Positions 1-5,029 of a stretch of 5,367 nt of DNA are shown piece after piece. The notes below the pieces were generated by a model. It had not been told where the DNA came from. It saw nothing but the letters and a program-made list of their open reading frames with translations, and did not search any database. Position 1 is the first letter of the stretch. Each line of letters begins with the position of its first letter. A program made the translations under genes and the position numbers. Source of the stretch: Roseiflexaceae bacterium (GTDB lineage: Bacteria > Chloroflexota > Chloroflexia > Chloroflexales > Roseiflexaceae); assembly GCA_947462525.1 (NCBI GenBank), contig CANHPK010000147.1:1-5367 (forward strand). Direction: 5' to 3'.

Positions 1-1080
1 AACACGCTTTCTGTTGATTTGGGTGCCAGACACAGCTGTGCACTGCTTGTTACCACCGAGTTGAATTGCTGGGGCCGCAACAATCTCGGCCAATTGGGTA
101 ATTCCTATGCAGGCGATATTGCGGACAGCGTCATTCCAAACTTTGTCGTGGGAATGAGCAATGTTTCTGCATATAGTGCCGGTGGCGACACCAGTTGTGC
201 AGTGTCGAACGGCATTGTCTCTTGTTGGGGCGATAACGAGTACGGACAGCTCGGCACAGCGACAATTGGCATCGGTGATTATCGAACCACCGCAACCGTG
301 GTTGAAGGGATAGATTCGGTCGTTGACATAACCATTGGCGCGCATCACGTCTGTGCTCTACGGATCGATCAGACGGTCTGGTGTTGGGGACGTAACAACG
401 TGAACCAAGTCGACGAGACGACTGCTGAAGTCGTGGTCTCTCCCAAACAAGTTGCAATCGAGACCGCTGTGGTGAGTATTGGTTCGAGCGGCAATCACAC
501 CTGTGCGGTCGATGCCGCAGGGGCAGTATGGTGTTGGGGCAACAATCAGTCCGGTCAACTCAGTGTCGTGGGCGAATCCATCCATTCGATACAACGTGTT
601 GAAGGAGTCCCCGCCGCACAAACAGTTGTGACAGGGAGTCAACATACGTGCGTCCTCGATCGTCAACGCACGGTGTGGTGCTGGGGCAGTAACGAACGTG
701 GACAACTCGGAATCGGCAAAACCGATACACTCACACAAATCCCGCCGACAAAAATTGCAACCCTTGCAGGTGTGGTGCAAGTTGCTGCGGCCGGGTCACG
801 GAGTTGTGCGGTGCGAGACAATGCCGAAGTATGGTGTTGGGGTGAAAACACGACGGGGCAGCTCGGCGTGTCACCAAATCCTGATCGCCATGCCCCTGCT
901 GTGGTCCAACGACTCTGGTCGATGCGCTCAAGCACCTCGATGCAAGTTACCGCTACACCGTTACCGTTGTTGCCAACACTGCGCCCAACACAGACGCCTG
1001 TCCCTACGCAGACCCGTGTACCGACACGTACCCTCATCCGGGTGCGCATGCAGTCACCCACTGCAAGGCCGCAACCATAG
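1..1080 (+). CDS. RCC1-repeat (beta-propeller) protein with Pro/Thr-rich C-terminal tail, 5'-truncated by the window
   Basis: The frame is open from base 1, so the true start lies outside; the TTG at 19 is only an internal Leu codon inside a repeat. Six RCC1-type cores of the form [HS]xCAx...CWGxNxxGQLG lie at about 28-99, 187-255, 343-414, 493-567, 640-711 and 796-867, roughly 50 residues apart. Each core has two Cys 9-10 residues apart, probably paired in a disulfide, which suggests an extracytoplasmic location. The third core is degenerate, with NQVDE in place of GQLG. RCC1 repeats form a seven-bladed propeller; at least one more blade probably lies upstream, together with any signal peptide. 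After the last core the protein changes to a Pro/Thr-rich segment (about 946-1077, e.g. PTQTPVPTQTRVPTRT) that stops at TAG. Such tails usually act as wall or surface linkers, so the end may be shortened by a frameshift. The ligand is unknown. The RCC1 assignment is firm; location and role are inferred. Confidence 0.88.
   Translation, partial: NTLSVDLGARHSCALLVTTELNCWGRNNLGQLGNSYAGDIADSVIPNFVVGMSNVSAYSAGGDTSCAVSNGIVSCWGDNEYGQLGTATIGIGDYRTTATVVEGIDSVVDITIGAHHVCALRIDQTVWCWGRNNVNQVDETTAEVVVSPKQVAIETAVVSIGSSGNHTCAVDAAGAVWCWGNNQSGQLSVVGESIHSIQRVEGVPAAQTVVTGSQHTCVLDRQRTVWCWGSNERGQLGIGKTDTLTQIPPTKIATLAGVVQVAAAGSRSCAVRDNAEVWCWGENTTGQLGVSPNPDRHAPAVVQRLWSMRSSTSMQVTATPLPLLPTLRPTQTPVPTQTRVPTRTLIRVRMQSPTARPQP
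946..1077 (+). other. Pro/Thr-rich low-complexity tail of the RCC1-repeat protein
   Basis: About 44 residues rich in Pro, Thr and Arg follow the last RCC1 blade, with PTxTPVPTxTxxPTxT-like spacing. This resembles the extended linkers common in Chloroflexota surface proteins. It ends at a TAG with no downstream domain. All three forward frames are open over roughly 885-1080, so which frame is translated at this end is less certain than in the repeats. Confidence 0.55.
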
Positions 1081-1283
1081 CATGCGTGCGTTGGAGTCCG
1101 ATTCTGATTCTTGTGTCAATGAGTTCTGTGCGCATTGGTATAGCACTTTCCCCGCCTATCGACTGTGCGCCTCTGTTGCACCCGATTGCGCACGGATGCT
1201 GGTCAACGCATACATGCACTGACTAAGCGCTTGGGGCTAGGTTGTTCAACACCGTAACGGAAGTGGAGCCTACAAACAAACAT
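1081..1283. other. Intergenic region between the RCC1 gene and the ATP-grasp gene
   Basis: I recognise no gene in these 203 bases. Frame 2 stays open to the TGA at 1220-1222 and frame 3 to the TAA at 1224-1226, but neither translation resembles a known domain. There is no GC hairpin followed by a T tract. A TGGTATAGC at 1136-1144 resembles an extended -10 element, but no convincing -35 box precedes it, so any promoter for the ATP-grasp gene is only a guess. An 8-bp palindrome, AAGCGCTT, lies at 1225-1232. The purine-rich GGAAGTGGAG at 1259-1268 is the likely, rather distant, ribosome binding site of the next gene. Confidence 0.4.
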
Positions 1284-2507
1284 ATGCGATTACTCTTTCT
1301 TTCAACAGCACAGTCGTATCGAAACAATGATTTTGTCGCTGCTGCGGATGCATTGGCATATGCGTATGTATTACTTTCAGACGGGAATGCCGGCGCGGCC
1401 GACCCACACGTACTGAGTCTGCCATTCGAAAACGAGGGTGTCGTTCTTGCTCATCTGACTCAACTCCACGCCGCACAGCCATTTGTAGCCGTTCTTGCCC
1501 TTGATGACTCTGGCGCGCAGCTCGCGGCACACATCGCAACGGTGCTCGCCATACCACACAATGCATTTGCTGCCATCATTGCAGCGCGCGATAAATCTTT
1601 GATGCGTGATGCACTCGCGCGTGCGGGTGTGCCTGTCCCCACGTATCACCGCTATGATGCCGCTACCTCAATCGACACCATCCTCGCGCAGACGACTTTT
1701 CCATGCGTCATCAAGCCACTGCTCCTCAATGGGTCTCGTGGGGTGATGCGTGCGAACACGGTCAACGAGTTTCTTACAGCACGAAACACACTTATCTCGT
1801 TGCTCCGTGATATCGAAGGCCCAGCAGGTGCGCACGCGTTCCTCGTCGAGTCGTATATCGATGGATACGAGGTAGCGGTCGAAGCAATTCTCAACAACGG
1901 AGAGCTCTATCCGTTGGCGATATTCGACAAGCCAGACCCGTTGGTCGGTCCATTATTCGAAGAAACCATCTATGTCACACCTTCGCGCCATCCAGTCGAA
2001 ACGCAGCATGCAATTATTCAAACCGCCCGCGATGCAGCTGCGGCAATCGGCCTTGTGTCAGGACCGGTGCATGCGGAGTTACGCTGCAACGATGCTGGTG
2101 TATGGATCGTTGAAGTGGCTGGGCGGTCGATTGGCGGCTTATGCTCACGAACGCTGCGCTTTGGTGTGAGCGATTCGCTCGAAATTCTCATTCTTCGGCA
2201 AGCCATGGGTGCGTTCACCACACCGGAACCACCGACGCGAGCCAGCGGAGTGATGATGATTCCAATCCCGCATGCGGGGATTTTGCAGCGTGTGGATGGA
2301 ATCGATGCCGCACGGGAAGTGCCCTTTATTGAATCAATAGAGATAACCAGCCCCTTGCATCAGCCCATTCGCACGCTTCCTGCAGGTGAAAGTTATCTCG
2401 GTTTTATCTTTGCGCGCGCAGACACTCCGGGTCAGGTGGAGCACGCCCTCAGGTCTGCTCATGCGGCCCTGCAGATCGTCATTACACCATTGATGATGTT
2501 GTCATAA
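1284..2507 (+). CDS. ATP-grasp ligase, L-amino-acid ligase-like (carboxylate-amine ligase)
   Basis: Predicted 407-residue cytoplasmic enzyme that would activate a carboxylate as acyl phosphate using ATP and join it to an amine; the substrates cannot be read from sequence. Numbering from ATG 1284: an N-terminal pre-ATP-grasp domain (about 1-95, with MRLLFLSTAQSYRNNDF), then the linker ARDKSLMRDALARAGVPVP. The ATP-grasp fold has Lys144 in CVIKP, the glycine loop GSRG (150-153), the hinge LVESYIDGYEVAVE (about 187-200), FDKPDPLVGP, HAEL (263-266) and the metal-binding segment EVAGRSIGGLCSRTLRFG with Glu277 and Arg281. The last 80 residues (SGVMMIPIP, GESYLGFIFARA) match the C-terminal domain of L-amino-acid ligase-type ATP-grasp proteins. 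In-frame TTG 1242 and GTG 1263 lie upstream, but homologues as I know them begin near the ATG. The gene ends exactly against the stop of the opposing YggX gene. Fold and class are confident; the product is unknown. Confidence 0.85.
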   Translation: MRLLFLSTAQSYRNNDFVAAADALAYAYVLLSDGNAGAADPHVLSLPFENEGVVLAHLTQLHAAQPFVAVLALDDSGAQLAAHIATVLAIPHNAFAAIIAARDKSLMRDALARAGVPVPTYHRYDAATSIDTILAQTTFPCVIKPLLLNGSRGVMRANTVNEFLTARNTLISLLRDIEGPAGAHAFLVESYIDGYEVAVEAILNNGELYPLAIFDKPDPLVGPLFEETIYVTPSRHPVETQHAIIQTARDAAAAIGLVSGPVHAELRCNDAGVWIVEVAGRSIGGLCSRTLRFGVSDSLEILILRQAMGAFTTPEPPTRASGVMMIPIPHAGILQRVDGIDAAREVPFIESIEITSPLHQPIRTLPAGESYLGFIFARADTPGQVEHALRSAHAALQIVITPLMMLS

Positions 2508-3047
2508 TTATTTCCGTGGGCCACCTTTGCTCGGCGCAGACGCCTGCGGTGTCCACCCTTCTGGAAGGGCAGAACCAGCACCGAAGAAGAACTCTTCCAT
2601 GGCGTTCAGCAACACCCCTTGTGATTGCGGATCAACGAGACTCATGTTGTAGTGGTTGATGAGGATGCGTTCTTGTTCCGGCCAGAGCGCCCACCCACGC
2701 TGTGAGATGCTGTCATAGATGCGCATACCCAATGCCCCCGGGAACGGCGGTTTGACAAGCCCTGGGAGCGAACGCTGAAACTTGAGACAATCGACCATCC
2801 GTGGACCCTCCGGTGGTCCAAAAAAGAATTGCTGGATAGCGGCGTACCTTCTCCGTTCGTACTGTGGACTCATGGGGTCCATGTCGAATTGGGCAATAAA
2901 GATCCGTTCCGTACGGATCCACGCGTTCCAGCCTTGGGCAGAGACGGATTGAACAATGCGCAATCCGAGCTCCCCTGCAATGGGAGGTTCTCCGAGTGCG
3001 GGAAGCAGGCGATCATAGTATGTGCAATGCAGGGTTGGCGTTGTCAT
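2508..3047 (-). CDS. Tandem two-domain YggX-family protein (Fe(II)-trafficking / oxidative damage protection)
   Basis: This 179-residue protein consists of two YggX domains head to tail; the known family member is a single domain of about 90 residues. Domain 1 spans about 5-80 and domain 2 about 84-167. Each has the N-terminal Cys (C8 in LHCTYYDR, C87 in VDCLKFQ), the PPxxGxLGxRI motif (21-31 and 100-110), the GW..W pair, ERIxI and a terminal FFFG. Only domain 2 keeps the family ending EGWTP (163-167). By hand, residues 8-77 align to 87-156 without gaps with about 29 of 70 identical. Single-domain YggX is linked to iron handling and protection of Fe-S proteins from oxidants, with the N-terminal Cys considered important; the same role is inferred here. 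ATG 3047 was chosen for its strong upstream ribosome binding site and its fit to the YggX N-terminus. An upstream in-frame start at 3140 would add 31 residues with no family resemblance and would overlap the divergent gene. No signal peptide is visible, so it is probably cytoplasmic. Confidence 0.88.
   Translation of the reverse strand: MTTPTLHCTYYDRLLPALGEPPIAGELGLRIVQSVSAQGWNAWIRTERIFIAQFDMDPMSPQYERRRYAAIQQFFFGPPEGPRMVDCLKFQRSLPGLVKPPFPGALGMRIYDSISQRGWALWPEQERILINHYNMSLVDPQSQGVLLNAMEEFFFGAGSALPEGWTPQASAPSKGGPRK
2577..2798 (-). repeat. YggX domain copy 2 (C-terminal)
   Basis: Residues 84-157 of the tandem protein. This copy is closest to classic YggX: Cys87, PGALGMRIYDSIS, GWALW, ERILIN, FFFG, followed by EGWTP. 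It is the second unit of a 79-residue repeat. Confidence 0.82.
2808..3035 (-). repeat. YggX domain copy 1 (N-terminal)
   Basis: Residues 5-80 of the tandem protein, with Cys8, AGELGLRIVQSVS, GWNAW, ERIFI and FFFG. It lacks the EGWTP-like ending and runs through PPEGPRM into the second copy. It is more diverged in the stretch before FFFG (ERRRYAAIQQ). Confidence 0.8.
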
Positions 3048-3052
3048 GATTT

Positions 3053-3057
3053 CTCCT
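3053..3057 (-). promoter_or_regulatory. Ribosome binding site (AGGAG) of the tandem YggX gene
   Basis: On the minus strand AAGGAGAAATC precedes ATG 3047, with AGGAG five bases from the start codon. This near-consensus site decides the start against the longer in-frame option. Confidence 0.8.
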
Positions 3058-3077
3058 TGTTGTTGCGATAATACCAC

Positions 3078-3081
3078 GGAG
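3078..3081 (+). promoter_or_regulatory. Ribosome binding site (GGAG) of the formyltransferase-like gene
   Basis: GGAG lies six bases before ATG 3088. It supports this ATG over the in-frame GTG at 3022 and ATG at 3046, which would place the start inside the opposing YggX coding region. Confidence 0.7.
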
Positions 3082-3087
3082 TCTCCA

Positions 3088-3885
3088 ATGATTGTTGTTG
3101 TAGGGATGGAATGTCTGTTGACCGCTACGTTTGTGCACACATTGTGTGTAAGCGGTCAAAAGCCCGCAGCAGTCATCGTGGCAGATCGGACACGTGGTAC
3201 ATTCGACAGAGTTCCACATCGCCTCCCGATCATGGTGCAGGACGGACGTGTCGACGACACTGCGCATCGCTTTGATATACCGCTCTATCGAGTTCATGAT
3301 TGGCGGACGGTACCAGATACATTCTTGATACAGTTTCATACCATTGTGGTCGCCTGCTATCCATCCTTGCTCCCGGCCCAACGTTTTGCCCAACTCGGCA
3401 TTCGTGCATGGAACGTGCACCCGGCACCGCTTCCTGCAGTACGCGGGCCGGACCCGCTCTTTTATACTGCTCGTGGTGACGCCCCTGCGACGATAACAAT
3501 CCACGAACTCGATGCAACCTATGATACCGGTGCTATCATTGCTGCATCGGCAGTACCATTGCCATCGGGTTGTACAGAACTCCAGTCCATCCGCATCCAT
3601 GCGACCCATGCTGCACAGTTGTATGCTGACGTGGCCTCGTCTGTGCAGGTCGGGGTGCCACAACAGCCGGCAACCGACATACGCTGGGCGGCGTTCCCCA
3701 CACCAGATGCATATACACTCCAGCCTGATTGGCCCATGGAACGAACACTGCGTTTTGTAGCGCTGACAAATGCACGCAGGCATGCATACTGGGTGCCGAA
3801 AACACGGCAATGGGTACGTACTATCGATCCCGCCGGCACGGTGCAGGTACAATGTGCTGATGGTGTGTTCCGTGCAAGTCTCTGA
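3088..3885 (+). CDS. Formyltransferase-fold protein (Formyl_trans_N family), substrate unknown
   Basis: A 265-residue protein with the N10-formyl-tetrahydrofolate-dependent formyltransferase fold, the fold shared by methionyl-tRNA formyltransferase, PurN and sugar-nucleotide formyltransferases. It opens with the beta strand MIVVVGMECL. The catalytic segment is WNVHPAPLPAVRGPDPLFY (108-126), followed by ATITIHELDATYDTGAII (134-151), which supplies the family's Asn-His-Asp set as N109, H111 and D146. The remaining part (about 199-265, FPTPDAYTLQPDWPMERTLR...) may be a small C-terminal domain. At 265 residues it is shorter than genuine methionyl-tRNA formyltransferase (about 310 or more), and its loop reads PAPLPAVRG rather than the usual SLLPxxRG. 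I therefore do not call it fmt. It is divergent from the YggX gene and is followed 46 nt later by a PLP enzyme gene on the same strand, probably co-transcribed. Family assignment is confident; the formyl acceptor is unknown, and hydrolase activity is possible. Confidence 0.8.
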   Translation: MIVVVGMECLLTATFVHTLCVSGQKPAAVIVADRTRGTFDRVPHRLPIMVQDGRVDDTAHRFDIPLYRVHDWRTVPDTFLIQFHTIVVACYPSLLPAQRFAQLGIRAWNVHPAPLPAVRGPDPLFYTARGDAPATITIHELDATYDTGAIIAASAVPLPSGCTELQSIRIHATHAAQLYADVASSVQVGVPQQPATDIRWAAFPTPDAYTLQPDWPMERTLRFVALTNARRHAYWVPKTRQWVRTIDPAGTVQVQCADGVFRASL

Positions 3886-3897
3886 ATGCGGCCGCAT
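3886..3897. repeat. Perfect 12-bp palindrome ATGCGGCCGCAT in the intercistronic gap
   Basis: It begins immediately after the TGA of the formyltransferase-like gene and lies upstream of the next ribosome binding site. It could fold as a 4-bp stem with a GGCC loop in RNA or serve as a dimeric protein site. No T tract follows, so it is not a classic terminator. The function is unknown. Confidence 0.5.
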
Positions 3898-3920
3898 GTC
3901 GGTATCATTCACCAATAAAC

Positions 3921-3926
3921 GAGAGG
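3921..3926 (+). promoter_or_regulatory. Ribosome binding site (GAGAGG) of the PLP enzyme gene
   Basis: GAGAGGG lies four to five bases before ATG 3932. It selects this start over the in-frame ATG 3896, which is preceded by GCGGCCGC without a purine-rich site. Confidence 0.65.
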
Positions 3927-3931
3927 GCAGC

Positions 3932-5029
3932 ATGCATCGTTCCGAGTTACCTACCCCGGCACTTGTGGTTGACAAAACCATCCTTGCTGCCAACATCACA
4001 CGCTGGCAACAGCATGCCGAATCCTGCGGTGTCGGATTGCGGCCGCATATCAAGACCCACAAATCCATCGAAATAGCAACCATGCAGCGTGCTGCTGGAG
4101 CATGCGGAATTACTGCTGCAAAGCTGTCAGAGGCCGAAATCTTTGTCGATGCCGGCTTCACGGATGTGTTTGTCGCATACCCGATTGTTGGTCATGCCAA
4201 AGCGGCACATGCAGCCCGTCTTGCGTTGCGCTGTCGATTGATTGTCGGCGTCGAAAGCGCCAGCACCGTTGCTGAACTCTCTGCTGCGGCAGTAGCTGTC
4301 GGTGCGACCATCTCTGTGCGTGTCGAAGTCGAGTCGGGGTTGCAACGGTGCGGTGCCCAACCGGAGCACGTTGAGTCGCTGGCACGGGTCGTATCTACTG
4401 CGCCTGGTCTGGTCCTCGATGGGATTTTTACCTATCGTGGGGCCTGGTTTGCTGGCGCCAATGGTCGTTCTCCCGCCGAACTCGGGCGTGCCGAAGGAGA
4501 ACTGATGGTAGCCCTGGCACAAGACCTTCGTGCTGCAGGGATACCCATCAACAGTGTAAGCGTCGGCTCGACGCCCACCGGTTGGGCTGCAGCTCGTGTC
4601 CCTGGGGTAACCGAAATACGTCCTGGTACCTACGTATTCGGCGACATGATGCAGTGCAAAGCTGAATCAGCAACCGATGCTGACCTTGCTATGCAGATAC
4701 ACTGCACCGTGGTGAGCCGTCCTTCGGCGACAACGGCCACCATTGACGGCGGGTCAAAGACATTTTCTGGCGATATCAACTACGAACGTGCGGGGTTGCC
4801 CGGATATGCACTTGTGTTGGGTACGAGTGGCGTATTGGTACGCATGTCAGAGGAACACGGGGTCATCGCATTCGCCGAATCAACGGATATACCCATCGGC
4901 GCTCGCCTCGCATTGTGCCCCATCCATGTCTGTACGACCGTAAACTTGTCGGATACTGCATACATGTGTGACCCCGCAACCAACGAGTGTTCCCCGTTTC
5001 AGATCGTCGCACGTGGAAAGAGGACATAA
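3932..5029 (+). CDS. Fold-type III PLP enzyme, D-threonine aldolase / D-serine dehydratase family
   Basis: A 365-residue cytoplasmic enzyme with an alanine-racemase-like PLP barrel followed by the D-serine dehydratase-like C-terminal domain; the length is typical of the family. It begins LPTPALVVD, then RPHIKTHKS, where Lys41 is the expected PLP Schiff-base lysine. Further family marks are AAKLSEAEIF, VEVESGLQRCG (131-141), GIFTYRGAWF (164-173), the phosphate-binding GSTPT (212-216), EIRPGTYVFGD (228-238) and IDGGSKTFSGD (271-281). Near the C-terminus, IHVC gives His332 and Cys334. Members use a metal here, with His-x-Cys in eukaryotic D-serine dehydratase and His-x-Asp in D-threonine aldolase, from what I know of the family. 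The reaction is either retro-aldol cleavage of a D-beta-hydroxy amino acid to glycine plus an aldehyde, or dehydration to a 2-oxo acid and ammonia; I cannot choose firmly. It sits between a formyltransferase-like gene and a CBM9-like gene, and its stop overlaps the next ATG by one base, implying translational coupling. Confidence 0.87.
   Translation: MHRSELPTPALVVDKTILAANITRWQQHAESCGVGLRPHIKTHKSIEIATMQRAAGACGITAAKLSEAEIFVDAGFTDVFVAYPIVGHAKAAHAARLALRCRLIVGVESASTVAELSAAAVAVGATISVRVEVESGLQRCGAQPEHVESLARVVSTAPGLVLDGIFTYRGAWFAGANGRSPAELGRAEGELMVALAQDLRAAGIPINSVSVGSTPTGWAAARVPGVTEIRPGTYVFGDMMQCKAESATDADLAMQIHCTVVSRPSATTATIDGGSKTFSGDINYERAGLPGYALVLGTSGVLVRMSEEHGVIAFAESTDIPIGARLALCPIHVCTTVNLSDTAYMCDPATNECSPFQIVARGKRT
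5019..5024 (+). promoter_or_regulatory. Ribosome binding site (AGAGGA) of the CBM9-like gene
   Basis: AGAGGA lies four bases before ATG 5029, inside the last codons of the PLP enzyme gene. It supports the overlapping TAATG start. Confidence 0.65.

Larger units (their letters stand above)
3048..3087. promoter_or_regulatory. Compact 40-bp divergent intergenic region
   Basis: Two divergent start codons are separated by 40 bp that contain both ribosome binding sites. An A/T-rich core, CGATAATA, at about 3066-3073 offers a GATAAT -10-like hexamer on the plus strand and TATTAT on the minus strand. A TTGTCA at 3041-3046 resembles a -35 box, but its 20-bp spacing is poor. Promoters for one or both genes may lie inside the opposite coding region. 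That this region is regulatory follows from the layout; the individual boxes are weak guesses. Confidence 0.35.

Noticed and set aside
28..867. The about 150-base periodicity as a nucleotide repeat array
   Set aside because: The periodicity is at protein level (RCC1 blades). The underlying bases differ too much for a DNA repeat or a CRISPR array.
698..1222. A 174-codon frame-2 open frame overlapping the RCC1 gene end
   Set aside because: Its first half overlaps clear RCC1 repeats in frame 1, and the rest resembles no family. It is kept only as part of the frame uncertainty finding.
1242..1283. A TTG start (1242) or GTG start (1263) for the ATP-grasp gene
   Set aside because: The extra residues have no family resemblance. 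The pre-ATP-grasp strand begins at the ATG of MRLLFLSTAQ, and the GTG has no properly spaced ribosome binding site. The TTG has a GGGG nearby and cannot be fully excluded.
2556..2569. Inverted repeat CCCTTC-TG-GAAGGG as a terminator between the convergent genes
   Set aside because: The loop is only two bases, no T tract follows on either strand, and it encodes the conserved EGWTP end of YggX.
3048..3140. An upstream in-frame start for the YggX gene giving 31 more residues
   Set aside because: The extension would overlap the divergent gene, is unlike YggX, and would place the strong AGGAG site inside the coding region, five bases before a better ATG.
3013..4161. A 382-codon open frame on the minus strand, antisense to the formyltransferase-like gene and the start of the PLP gene
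   Set aside because: Its translation is rich in Cys, His and Arg without any recognisable motif. It covers two genes with clear catalytic motifs on the plus strand and also the YggX start. It is best explained as a shadow of plus-strand codon bias.
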